Positions 13,043 to 20,013 of a DNA stretch of 21,441 nucleotides are shown piece after piece. The stretch is taken from positions 1 through 21,441 of the IMG/VR virus record IMGVR_UViG_3300008110_001628. The stretch is one strand, 5' to 3'. The notes below the pieces were generated by a model. The model worked only from the letters and a program-made list of their open reading frames with translations, was not told the origin of the DNA and ran no database searches. The position numbers and the translations under genes are program-made. Origin of the DNA: a virus. Numbering within the stretch: the stretch's first letter is position 1; every line of letters begins with the position of its first letter.

Positions 13043-13588
13043 ATGATACCTGGAGTAGTTAGTTCAGCAGGTGGTCTAACAGCACCAACCCCTACGTTTT
13101 CTGCGGTTACCTCCACAGATACTGGCTTCTATTTCACCATTAGTAACTACAATTCAAACTTTAGTTACGCCGTAAGTACGACTACTGGAACTGTGGTTAG
13201 AGATGGTGCTACAGTAACGCAAGGCGGTGTGAGTTACAGCACTTCAGCAACTGTGACTGTAACAGCGTCTAAGCCTGGTTGGATTAGTAAGTCAGCAACA
13301 CGAAGCGGAACTTCTAATGCTGCTCCTCCTGCTCCTCCACCGTGCGTACCTGCTGGTTGTACCCCTTCTTGTGGTACTGCTACATTTTCTGGGGCAACAG
13401 CCTGCGGTGGTTCTATTATTTGCTCAGGTTGCCCAGGTTGTACGTATGGAGATAGAAGGTGGGCTTTAGATTGCTACACATATAGTCAGCAATCTTGTGT
13501 TTATAACTGTGGTATTACCTACTACAGAACTTGTGAAAGTTTCTGTGTAGACTCAACTGTTAGTTCATCATGTTGCCCATCATTGTAA
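13043..13588 (+). CDS. Beta-sandwich protein with a 14-cysteine C-terminal region
   Basis: I start at the ATG at 13043, 2 bases after the fibre-like stop, rather than at 13001, which would overlap that gene by 40 bases. Residues 12-92 look like a fibronectin/Ig-like domain (VTSTDTGFYFTISN, SATVTVTASKPGWISKSATR). A Pro-rich linker APPAPPP (about 94-100) leads to residues 101-181, which hold 14 cysteines (101, 106, 110, 121, 127, 130, 133, 144, 152, 156, 164, 168, 177, 178). The N-terminal 100 residues have none. An even number suggests disulfides on the outside of the virion, though metal binding is possible. It probably decorates the particle alongside the preceding fibre-like protein. No known family was recognised. 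Confidence 0.7.
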   Translation: MIPGVVSSAGGLTAPTPTFSAVTSTDTGFYFTISNYNSNFSYAVSTTTGTVVRDGATVTQGGVSYSTSATVTVTASKPGWISKSATRSGTSNAAPPAPPPCVPAGCTPSCGTATFSGATACGGSIICSGCPGCTYGDRRWALDCYTYSQQSCVYNCGITYYRTCESFCVDSTVSSSCCPSL

Positions 13589-13598
13589 GGAATACTAA

Positions 13599-13826
13599 AT
13601 GTCTGAAGAAAGTAAAAAACCAACTGTTTTTGCATTTGTTGTAGACGGAGAAGTTGCATGGTTGCATGGGTTTGATTACCGTGCCGAACAAGCAATTGCT
13701 GCGATGCAATCAAATCCAGTAGTAGTTGAATGTCCACAAGAAATTGTTGATCTAATGATTCCCAATGGTGTGCCTGACTATATTGGTTGGACATATGCTA
13801 ACGGCGTGTATAGTCCACCAGTATGA
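13599..13826 (+). CDS. Small hypothetical protein, virion accessory type
   Basis: The 75-residue product begins with an acidic segment and a beta-rich core (TVFAFVVDGEVAWLHGF), then a helix (YRAEQAIAAMQSN) and a C-terminal GVPDYIGWTYANGVYSPP. This GWTYxxGxY ending is common in short proteins encoded near phage fibres, including fibre-assembly and fibre-tip accessories. AAGGAA lies 6 bases upstream of the ATG. The stop overlaps the next start by 4 bases. It is a probable partner of the fibre-like and Cys-rich proteins upstream, from position and style only. Confidence 0.6.
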   Translation: MSEESKKPTVFAFVVDGEVAWLHGFDYRAEQAIAAMQSNPVVVECPQEIVDLMIPNGVPDYIGWTYANGVYSPPV

Positions 13827-14050
13827 GCGCATGGTCTGAATATAAAAAGAAATTAGGGGAGACTCGTCCTTGGGATTTGCTTGACCCTAACATTCCACGA
13901 GCAACTGAAACAGATGCGGACAAACGTTTAAACATTTGCGAGGAATGTCCCGATTTCATTAAACTTACAAAACAATGTAAACAATGCGGTTGCATTATGC
14001 CCGCAAAAGTAAAATTGCTTGCTTCTACTTGCCCACTTGGAAAGTGGTAA
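13823..14050 (+). CDS. Small zinc-ribbon-like protein
   Basis: The 75-residue product has a basic N-terminal half and a cysteine-rich second half: ICEECPDF (C39, C42) and QCKQCGCIMPAK (C52, C55, C57), then STCPLGKW (C70). The CxxC...CxxC pair is a likely zinc site. Similar proteins of about this length, ending CPLGKW or similar, occur in many marine and freshwater phage genomes, usually near structural genes, with no known role. It starts in an ATGA overlap with the preceding gene. The zinc site is clear; the function is not. Confidence 0.72.
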   Translation: MSAWSEYKKKLGETRPWDLLDPNIPRATETDADKRLNICEECPDFIKLTKQCKQCGCIMPAKVKLLASTCPLGKW

Positions 14051-14082
14051 AAACTTGGGGTTCTAAACCCTAGTACAATAAA

Positions 14083-14244
14083 ATGGTGGAAGAAAGACCA
14101 ATTCCTAGACCATCTGGAACCATCACGGATATTACACGTATTCGTAGGACTATGACAAAAAGAAAAAGGGATGAATACCCAAGCGTCAATTTCCCAGAAC
14201 AAGACACCATTCCAGGAGCCGACTCTAAAGGAGAAACTGTATGA
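14083..14244 (+). CDS. Very small basic protein (53 residues)
   Basis: This short ORF runs from the ATG at 14083 to a TGA at 14242-14244, and the stop overlaps the next gene's ATG (ATGA), strong evidence that it is translated. The product is 53 residues, basic in the middle (RIRRTMTKRKRDEYP) and Pro-rich at the start (RPIPRPSG). It is probably disordered and may bind DNA or an acidic partner. A TACAAT stretch lies 4-9 bases upstream of the start, but no strong ribosome binding site is seen. No family is recognised. Confidence 0.55.
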   Translation: MVEERPIPRPSGTITDITRIRRTMTKRKRDEYPSVNFPEQDTIPGADSKGETV

Positions 14245-15044
14245 GCACCCATAACGAAGTATTGTCTGAGGTTGTTGAAATTGCTCGTAACTTTCTTCGT
14301 GATTTTCCTAAGTTCTTTCAAACTGCCTTTGATGTACAAACAAGAACATTTGAGTTAGGTCACCCTAACATTGATAAAGATTCTTTGTACATTGCCATAT
14401 ACACATCCAATACACCTGTTGAGTTGGCTGCCTCTGCATTTAACCTTGACCAAAGAAACGGTATTGTTCGCCTAACTAGTACCCCTCCTGCTAACAGTCG
14501 CCTTATGGTTGAGGGTTATTACTATGAATGGGTTCTTCCAAGTGACCTTAATTTTTATGCTAAACACGCTATGGAAGCACACAGTCACAACCTTGACATT
14601 CCACTAGAACTTGCTACTCCAGCAGTTATTGACGTAGTGGGTATAGCGGCCCTTCTAGGGGCTTTGTGGGCGCTTATGACGGAGTATAGCCGTGACATTG
14701 ACGTAATGACCTCAGAGTCTGTGCACATCCCTGGAAGTCAACGATTTAATATGGTTCGTACCCTAATCCAGGGTTGGGAAGAAGAATACCGCAAGGGTGC
14801 TAAAGCCCTTAATATTGGACCTGAGCGCATAGAAGTAATGAACCTTCGTCGTGTTTCTCGCACCACTAACCACTATGTGCCTCTTTACAAAGCAAGAGAA
14901 CTTGGCGATTATGGTCCAATTGAGCGCATATTCACAGACCAAGACCATCAGCATATTAAGTACCAAGTAGAAGAACCGTTGCGTGAGGACGTTTTTGTGG
15001 ACGTAGACCCACCAATTGCTACTACCACAAATGCGTTTTACTAA
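14241..15044 (+). CDS. Neck/head-tail connector protein, putative
   Basis: The 267-residue product is rich in helix in its first third and middle. A hydrophobic helix (about residues 127-147, containing VVGIAALLGALWALM) fits a buried core helix rather than a membrane span, since charged residues flank it closely. A beta-rich stretch (about 46-100) includes GIVRLTSTPPANSRLMVEGYYYEW, written in parts: GIVRLTSTPPANSRL then MVEGYYYEW. The C-terminus is acidic and extended. GGAG lies 7 bases upstream. The position directly after the head cassette and before tail-completion genes is that of adaptor or neck proteins, which bridge portal and tail. The family was not recognised, so the role is positional. 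Confidence 0.6.
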   Translation: MSTHNEVLSEVVEIARNFLRDFPKFFQTAFDVQTRTFELGHPNIDKDSLYIAIYTSNTPVELAASAFNLDQRNGIVRLTSTPPANSRLMVEGYYYEWVLPSDLNFYAKHAMEAHSHNLDIPLELATPAVIDVVGIAALLGALWALMTEYSRDIDVMTSESVHIPGSQRFNMVRTLIQGWEEEYRKGAKALNIGPERIEVMNLRRVSRTTNHYVPLYKARELGDYGPIERIFTDQDHQHIKYQVEEPLREDVFVDVDPPIATTTNAFY

Positions 15045-15580
15045 TGGATATTCGTACTGAAGTAGGCTTAATCAGAAAACATTATCGGGAATATACCCGT
15101 AATGTTGGTGAGTCAATTATTTATTATGAGTTCATACCCTTTGGGCAATCCGCAAGCGCTGGGTCATTCTTTGATGACGTATACGATGAAAGCGTTTCTG
15201 GGACTGGTGGACGTAGGTACAAAAACGGTGTAGTTATTCCTACGCTTATGATTACAGAAACTGAAGACCAAAAGCGTTCAATCCCTGAAGGTCGTCAACC
15301 AGTTGAAGTTTCTAACTTTGTTTGCTCATTAGAAGACCTCCGTGACGCTGGGGTATCAGACCCTTTTGAATACCGAAAACACTTAAATGATATGTTTCAG
15401 TATGACGGTAGGTATTTTACTGTTACTTCATATAAAGTTCGTGGTCGTGCAAAAGACGACATTATGGTAACCATTGAAGGTCTTGAAGTGTACTTTAACG
15501 AGGAGTACGCATTTGACCCAGACCTTGTATTTACCTCAGTTGCCAACTTGCCTTGGCCCTCAACATTTGGCAAAGTCTGA
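15044..15580 (+). CDS. Head-tail connector (stopper-like) protein, putative
   Basis: This 178-residue protein starts in a TAATG overlap with the previous gene. It is mostly beta in pattern: ESIIYYEFIPFG, VVIPTLMITETED, EVSNFVCSLEDL, RYFTVTSYKVRGR and IMVTIEGLEVYF. The motif of a Tyr-rich strand, a long loop and a final strand TVTSYKVRGRAKDDIMVTI resembles small SH3-like barrel stoppers and neck proteins that seal the portal. There are no catalytic motifs. It lies between a putative adaptor and the HK97-gp10-like gene, so the order adaptor, stopper, tail completion is preserved. The function is inferred from this order and fold pattern. Confidence 0.6.
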   Translation: MDIRTEVGLIRKHYREYTRNVGESIIYYEFIPFGQSASAGSFFDDVYDESVSGTGGRRYKNGVVIPTLMITETEDQKRSIPEGRQPVEVSNFVCSLEDLRDAGVSDPFEYRKHLNDMFQYDGRYFTVTSYKVRGRAKDDIMVTIEGLEVYFNEEYAFDPDLVFTSVANLPWPSTFGKV

Positions 15581-15594
15581 TAAACTTGAATTAA

Positions 15595-15612
15595 CTTTGA
15601 CGAGCGTCAAAG
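15595..15612 (+). other. Intergenic hairpin
   Basis: A perfect 7-bp stem CTTTGAC (15595-15601) and GTCAAAG (15606-15612) encloses the tetraloop GAGC, with an outer TTGAA/TTCAA pairing. No T tract follows, so this is more likely an mRNA structure in the 62-base gap than a terminator. Confidence 0.5.
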
Positions 15613-15642
15613 GGTTCAACGCCTAGAAGTATTTGGAGTGCT

Positions 15643-16068
15643 ATGGATGCACAACCTTCATCTCCTGCTGTACGTACTTCTAGACCTTCATTTATTGACG
15701 GTGAATTAGAGATTGTTAGATACGCTCAATTCCTCGCAACAGAATACCCAAAGGCACTTCGTAAAGCCATTAAGCAGGCTGTCAAAGAAGAACAAAGCGC
15801 TTTGCAAGAGGCGGCTAGTAACGATGGTGATTGGAACCAACTAGCCAACAGTATGTCAGTTAGATACAACACAGAAACTGCTGATGTTGTTTATGGTGTA
15901 ACTACTGGTAAACAAGCGATGCAAAAAGCAACTGATTTAGAGTATGGCGTTCCTCAACAAAACGCTCCACGACCATTGCTTCGTTCCTTTGCCAAGTCTC
16001 GTGAACATGACTTTGGAAAAAGGGTTGAGACTTTAGTGGAACTGGAATTAAGGAATAAATACCGATGA
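15643..16068 (+). CDS. Tail-completion/neck protein, HK97-gp10-like
   Basis: TTTGGAG precedes the ATG. The 141-residue product has a long amphipathic helix (about residues 24-60), a central beta strand pair (SMSVRYNTETADVVYGVTT) and a C-terminal part containing DLEYGVPQQNAPRPLLRSF. The phrase E-Y-G followed by P-R-P-L-L-R is characteristic of the HK97-gp10 family of tail-completion proteins, which sit at the head-tail junction and shape the tail's upper end. The final helix is basic and ends in RNKYR. The stop overlaps the next start by ATGA. The family assignment is by motif and position; the length fits. Confidence 0.75.
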   Translation: MDAQPSSPAVRTSRPSFIDGELEIVRYAQFLATEYPKALRKAIKQAVKEEQSALQEAASNDGDWNQLANSMSVRYNTETADVVYGVTTGKQAMQKATDLEYGVPQQNAPRPLLRSFAKSREHDFGKRVETLVELELRNKYR

Positions 16069-16796
16069 AGACTGGTTTTCTCCTTGCCGAAGATGAGGCT
16101 CTTAAAAACCTTTTTAGGAACCTTACCGTAACCGATGACAGAGACAACGCACGTGAAGTGCAGGTATTCTTTCGTTATCCAGAAGGCGAAACTGAGCGTT
16201 CGTACCCTTTTATTACTTTAGAACACATTGACATTGTTCACGCTCGCAATCGTCAACATTCTGAAACAGAAATCCTATACCAGACAGGAAAACAAGGGGC
16301 ACCTGCAATTCCAGGTACGTCTTCGTACCGTATGGATTACTGGCCTAGCACTTCTGCTTCTTTTAATTATATAACGAACAAAAACAACTATGATTATTTA
16401 GAAGCAAACGAGCATGTTCCAGTAGACCTGCTGTATCAGATTTCTACCTTTACTCGTTCAGCAATACATGACCGCCAATTGACTGGCACCATCCTTGCTC
16501 AAGTTCTTCCGTTTAGAAGGGGTTTTATTGAAATCCCTGCTGATGGAACTATCCGTCGTCTTGACCTTTTGGATTGGACAACGGCTGACCTACTTGACCC
16601 TGAAGCAGGTTATCGCAAGCGTATTTTTCGTAAGGTTTATACCATTCAAATGACAGCAGAGATACCTTCATCTCAAGTTATTGGAAGGCATGCAGTTTCT
16701 GAGGTACTTGGCTCAGTAGGTCAAATCCATTCAGAAAATAACGGTGTTTATACTATGAGTAACGAGCCTACAGAACCATTTTCTGTAAGCGAGTAA
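16065..16796 (+). CDS. Tail terminator-like protein, putative
   Basis: The 243-residue protein begins in the ATGA overlap with the gp10-like gene. It is mixed alpha/beta: VQVFFRYPEGETERSYPFITL (written in parts: VQVFFRYPEGETERS then YPFITL) gives a strand and a PFITLEHIDI motif like those of tail terminators. The helix region VDLLYQISTFTRSAIHDRQL follows, and the later segment carries RRLDLLDWTTADLLDPEAGYRKRIFRK in pieces. The C-terminus is flexible. It is the last gene before the sheath, where terminators that cap the tail tube and sheath lie in myoviruses. Its size is somewhat above lambda gpU and nearer T4 gp3/gp15-type proteins. Confidence 0.65.
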   Translation: MKTGFLLAEDEALKNLFRNLTVTDDRDNAREVQVFFRYPEGETERSYPFITLEHIDIVHARNRQHSETEILYQTGKQGAPAIPGTSSYRMDYWPSTSASFNYITNKNNYDYLEANEHVPVDLLYQISTFTRSAIHDRQLTGTILAQVLPFRRGFIEIPADGTIRRLDLLDWTTADLLDPEAGYRKRIFRKVYTIQMTAEIPSSQVIGRHAVSEVLGSVGQIHSENNGVYTMSNEPTEPFSVSE

Positions 16797-16831
16797 CTAC
16801 AAATTGAGGCATAATAGTGTGTAGTTTTTTT
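16795..16831 (+). terminator. Intrinsic terminator-like hairpin before the sheath gene
   Basis: A 7-bp stem AACTACA (16795-16801) pairs with TGTAGTT (16820-16826) across an 18-base loop, and seven T residues (16825-16831) follow. The stem starts within the stop codon of the preceding gene. It has low GC content but the T run is the best in the window. Confidence 0.6.
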
Positions 16832-16835
16832 GATG

Positions 16836-16841
16836 TATACT
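16836..16841 (+). promoter_or_regulatory. Candidate -10 element for the sheath operon
   Basis: TATACT lies 18 bases before the sheath ATG, just after the T run of the terminator-like hairpin. No convincing -35 is found. A terminator followed by a promoter would let sheath and tube, the most abundant tail proteins, be made from their own transcript. Confidence 0.35.
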
Positions 16842-16858
16842 TTCATTAAGGAGTAACA

Positions 16859-18364
16859 ATGCCATATTCACGTCCTGGAGTTTACGTAACAGAGGGTGCT
16901 TTCTCGTCTAACGCCCAATCTGGCTCAACCACAACGGCTGCTGGCTTTGTTGGTTTTGTACCACGTGGTCCAATTGTCCCAACTAAGGTAAGTTCATGGA
17001 CTGCCTATAAGAACTTGTTTGGTGACCTAGACCCAGATTACGATTTGTCTTATTCGGTATACCATTACTTTGCTAACGGTGGTCGTGACGCTTATGTATC
17101 ACGAGTGTATAACTCGGTAACAAGCGCACCAGCATCTGCTGCAACTGTAAACGTGGCTGGAACTGTTAACGGTGGTTCGTCAACTACTGTATTCAAGTTG
17201 TCGGCTCAAAACCCTGGTGTTTGGGGAAACAGCCTTACAGCAACCGTTACTGCTGGCTTGGTTACTGGTTCTGAACCAACTTTTACCCTAGTTATTAAAA
17301 ACAGCGGTGTGGAAGTAGAGCGTTGGGGTGAAATTAGTTTGGACCCAACTTCAAACCGTTATGTATCTGCTGTACTTAACAATTATTCTAACTTGGTAAC
17401 TGTTTCAAACATTGCAACTTACTCAAGTGCTTATACTGTTACTGCTGTAAGCAACTCAGCGTTTGCTAATGGTTCGGCAGGAACAGCAACAAGCATTGAA
17501 ACAGCCACTGAATGGCAATGGGCAGTAAGCCGATTTGATTCGGTTGTTGAGCCACTGATTCTTAACTTGGTTGGTATGACTACTTCTTCAGTAGTAAACA
17601 ACGCTATTACCTACTGTGAAGGACGTGGAGATTACTTCTTGGTAATTGACCCAATTGATGTTTCAAGTGGTTCTGATGCGCTGTCAGCAGTCAGTGGATT
17701 TACAGCGTCTTCATATGCCGCAGTTTACTATCCAAAACTGGTAATGATTGACCCTGCTAAATCAGGTGCTGCTGCTATTAAGACAACCTTGCCAGCAGGT
17801 GCAATTCTTGGATTGTACAGCCGTGTAGAAGCAGAGCGCACAGTTGCTAAGGCTCCTGCTGGTTACGCTTACGAACTTCGTGGTGCTTACGGATTGGCAA
17901 CGTCCTTTACCGAAACAGAACAAGGCACGTTGTACGATGCAAACATCAACACTTTGAAAGCAATTCCTGGTGCTGGTGTAATCATCAACGGTGCACGCAC
18001 GCTTAAGAAGACCGACATTAGCAAGTATATTCCAGTACGTCGTAGTCTTAACTACGTTAAATCACGTGCTAAGTCGCTTACAGACTTTGCGTTGTTTGAA
18101 CCAAACAACGAAGGCTTGTGGGTAAGCATCAATACACGCTTGTCAACTTTCTTGCAAGCGTTTTGGAACGCAGGTGGATTGAAGGGTCGTACCGCACAGG
18201 AAGCCTTCTATATCGTTTGCGATTCTTCAAACAATACAGCAACCTCAGTAGAAAATGGCGAAGTACACGTTCAAATTGGTGTGGCATTGCAAACACCTGC
18301 CGAATTCATCGTTGTTGAAGTTAGCCAGTTCACTGGTGGCTCATCATACACAGAAAACCTTTAA
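16859..18364 (+). CDS. Tail sheath protein
   Basis: The 501-residue protein forms the contractile sheath around the tube and shows the phage has a contractile tail. The N-terminus YSRPGVYVTEG is the sheath signature, followed by GFVGFVPRGP and SWTAYKNLFGD. The middle, from about residue 95 to 215, is a variable Ser/Thr-rich beta domain that probably projects outward. The conserved C-terminal domain includes PAGYAYELRGAYGLA, ETEQGTLYDANINTLKAIPG and YVKSRAKSLTDFALFEPN, ending with the long VHVQIGVALQTPAEFIVVEV strand. AAGGAG lies 5 bases before the ATG. Length and motifs are complete, with no break. Confidence 0.97.
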   Translation: MPYSRPGVYVTEGAFSSNAQSGSTTTAAGFVGFVPRGPIVPTKVSSWTAYKNLFGDLDPDYDLSYSVYHYFANGGRDAYVSRVYNSVTSAPASAATVNVAGTVNGGSSTTVFKLSAQNPGVWGNSLTATVTAGLVTGSEPTFTLVIKNSGVEVERWGEISLDPTSNRYVSAVLNNYSNLVTVSNIATYSSAYTVTAVSNSAFANGSAGTATSIETATEWQWAVSRFDSVVEPLILNLVGMTTSSVVNNAITYCEGRGDYFLVIDPIDVSSGSDALSAVSGFTASSYAAVYYPKLVMIDPAKSGAAAIKTTLPAGAILGLYSRVEAERTVAKAPAGYAYELRGAYGLATSFTETEQGTLYDANINTLKAIPGAGVIINGARTLKKTDISKYIPVRRSLNYVKSRAKSLTDFALFEPNNEGLWVSINTRLSTFLQAFWNAGGLKGRTAQEAFYIVCDSSNNTATSVENGEVHVQIGVALQTPAEFIVVEVSQFTGGSSYTENL

Positions 18365-18374
18365 GGAGTAAATA

Positions 18375-19031
18375 ATGGCTTTAGCACAACGCACCGACCC
18401 TCTACGTAACTTTAAGTTTAAAATTATGATTGAGCCTACGGGCAACCTTGCAACCCTTGCACCAAACCTTCCACGTTTGGGCTTTGCTGAAATGTCAGGA
18501 TTGAGCGTAACCAACGAACTCATTGCCTACCGTGAAGGTGGTATGAACACTCACCCACATAAGATGGTTGGTCAGTCTGACTTCCCACCTGTATCGTTCT
18601 CACGTGGCGTTTTTGCTATGGATAACGGTCAGGAACAAGGTGACGGTGGCATGTGGGCATGGCAACAGTTCATCCACGCATGGAACCAAGGTATTCCAAA
18701 CGGTTCTACTGGTTTGAGCGAAGACGCTGGTACCAATGATTACCGTTGCACCATTACTGCATTGGTTTATGACCACCCATACACCCGTACGGGCGTTTCA
18801 TACTTGAACCAAGATATGGCACCAAACGCAGGAAGCGTTAAGCCTGGTAACGTTCGTTTAGCATTTAAGTTGTTTAACTGCTGGCCTGGCGTTTTTGCAA
18901 TGAACGGTTTGAACGCTGGAGACAATGGTATCCTTATCCAGCAGATGACAATTCACCATGAAGGTTTCCAAATTGGTGTAACCCCACAACAGATTCAAGC
19001 ATTGGTTCCAGGAATTTCAGTTACCGCATAA
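18375..19031 (+). CDS. Tail tube protein, T4-gp19-like
   Basis: This 218-residue protein makes the inner tube. It begins with RTDPLRNFKFKIMIEP, the typical N-terminal strand of T4-gp19-like tubes, and continues with FAEMSGLSVTNELIAYREGG and HKMVGQSDFPPVSFSRG, the conserved core of the family. The C-terminal part has MTIHHEGFQIG. AAGGAG lies 6 bases before the ATG, as strong as that of the sheath, consistent with high output. It follows the sheath by 10 bases, the standard sheath-tube order. It is intact. Confidence 0.96.
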   Translation: MALAQRTDPLRNFKFKIMIEPTGNLATLAPNLPRLGFAEMSGLSVTNELIAYREGGMNTHPHKMVGQSDFPPVSFSRGVFAMDNGQEQGDGGMWAWQQFIHAWNQGIPNGSTGLSEDAGTNDYRCTITALVYDHPYTRTGVSYLNQDMAPNAGSVKPGNVRLAFKLFNCWPGVFAMNGLNAGDNGILIQQMTIHHEGFQIGVTPQQIQALVPGISVTA

Positions 19032-19061
19032 TTTAAAACAATTTACAATTAGGAGCATTAC

Positions 19062-19865
19062 ATGTCTACAGACCTCGCTGCACAAGCAGCCGCAGCAAAC
19101 AACGCAATCCTCAGTGACCCTGCGCCTCGTGTTGACCAACCAGGAAGCGTAAAAGTTGAACTTCTTCGTGGTTTACTTATGCCCAATTCTGACGCATGGC
19201 AAACCATTGCAACAGTTAGGGAACTAACTGGAGCAGATGAAGAAGCATTGTCGGCTTATGACGTTCGTAACGACGTAACATATTCTGAATATATGTCGCA
19301 ACTTCTTAAACGAGCCGTTGTAAAAATTGGGGAAATTGAGGTTGCTGACAACGTTGAGATTGTTGACAAACTTATCATCGGTGACCGTGACGTACTGTTC
19401 ATGGGAATCATTAAAGCCACATATGGGCGTTACCGTGAATTTGACGTAACTTGCCGTGAGTGTGATGGTAAAAACAGCATTACTGTTGACCTAGAAAAAG
19501 ACTTCCCAATTGATGGGGCAAAAGACGATATCCATAAGAACATGTCCGTCACATTGAAAAACGGAACAGTCGTAGAACTGTCTTACCCTACTGGGGCTGA
19601 CAGTCAGGCAGTGTCTAAAAAGGCAAAAACAACAGCAGAGCAAAACACCATTATGTTGGCTCGCTGTGCAGTGCTGGATGATAAGAACCCCACAAAAGCA
19701 GAGGCGTGGGCACGTGGGCTTTCTTTGGCTGACCGTAACAAGTTGGTTAAAGTACTTCTTTCAGCACAACCAGGGCCTCGTATGGAGGAGGTGAAGACCC
19801 AATGCGCTCACTGTAATGCTAATATTGTTCTAGCATTAGATTGGGTCTCACTTCTATTTGGATAA
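19062..19865 (+). CDS. Tail assembly chaperone, T4-baseplate-like (gp26/gp51-type)
   Basis: This 267-residue protein has the pattern of the T4_baseplate family: VRELTGADEEALSAY (residues 52-66), YMSQLLKRAVVKIGEI (77-92), a conserved LIIGDRDVLFMGIIKATYG (104-122), and a split zinc ribbon with CREC (C131, C134) and CAHC (C248, C251). Such proteins lie between tube and tape measure in myoviruses and act in tape measure or baseplate hub assembly. AGGAG lies 6 bases before the ATG. Its stop falls inside the start region of a second ORF in the +1 frame, the arrangement of chaperone pairs that can be joined by frameshifting. The family assignment is good; its exact role is inferred. Confidence 0.85.
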   Translation: MSTDLAAQAAAANNAILSDPAPRVDQPGSVKVELLRGLLMPNSDAWQTIATVRELTGADEEALSAYDVRNDVTYSEYMSQLLKRAVVKIGEIEVADNVEIVDKLIIGDRDVLFMGIIKATYGRYREFDVTCRECDGKNSITVDLEKDFPIDGAKDDIHKNMSVTLKNGTVVELSYPTGADSQAVSKKAKTTAEQNTIMLARCAVLDDKNPTKAEAWARGLSLADRNKLVKVLLSAQPGPRMEEVKTQCAHCNANIVLALDWVSLLFG

Positions 19866-20004
19866 CTTAATCCAAACATACTGGGAATACGACATGATTG
19901 CCTCTGCGTACGGAGGTTTTGGTCTTGAGGAAATCAAGACTATGACAGTACGCCAAAGAGCCTTTTGGTACAAAATGGCTAGTTGGCGTAACTCTAATTC
20001 ATAA
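19858..20004 (+). CDS. Small overlapping ORF, second tail chaperone or frameshift extension
   Basis: This 48-residue ORF is in the +1 frame relative to the chaperone and overlaps its last 8 bases. Read from the TTG at 19858 it gives DNLIQTYWEYDMIASAYGGF and then GLEEIKTMTVRQRAFWYKMA, ending NSNS. The phrase of a helix, then hinge and RQRAFWYKM helix, resembles the second chaperone (T part) encoded between chaperone and tape measure in many phages. The frame is open from 19840, so it could be reached by +1 slippage around CTA TTT G before the TAA, or by re-initiation at the weak TTG. It is followed 9 bases later by the tape measure start. Confidence 0.7.
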   Translation: MDNLIQTYWEYDMIASAYGGFGLEEIKTMTVRQRAFWYKMASWRNSNS

Positions 20005-20013
20005 AGGCAGAGT

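Noticed and set aside
14058-14070. Short GGGTT/AACCC hairpin after the zinc-ribbon gene
   Set aside because: Only 5 bp with a 3-base loop and no T tract; too weak to call a terminator.
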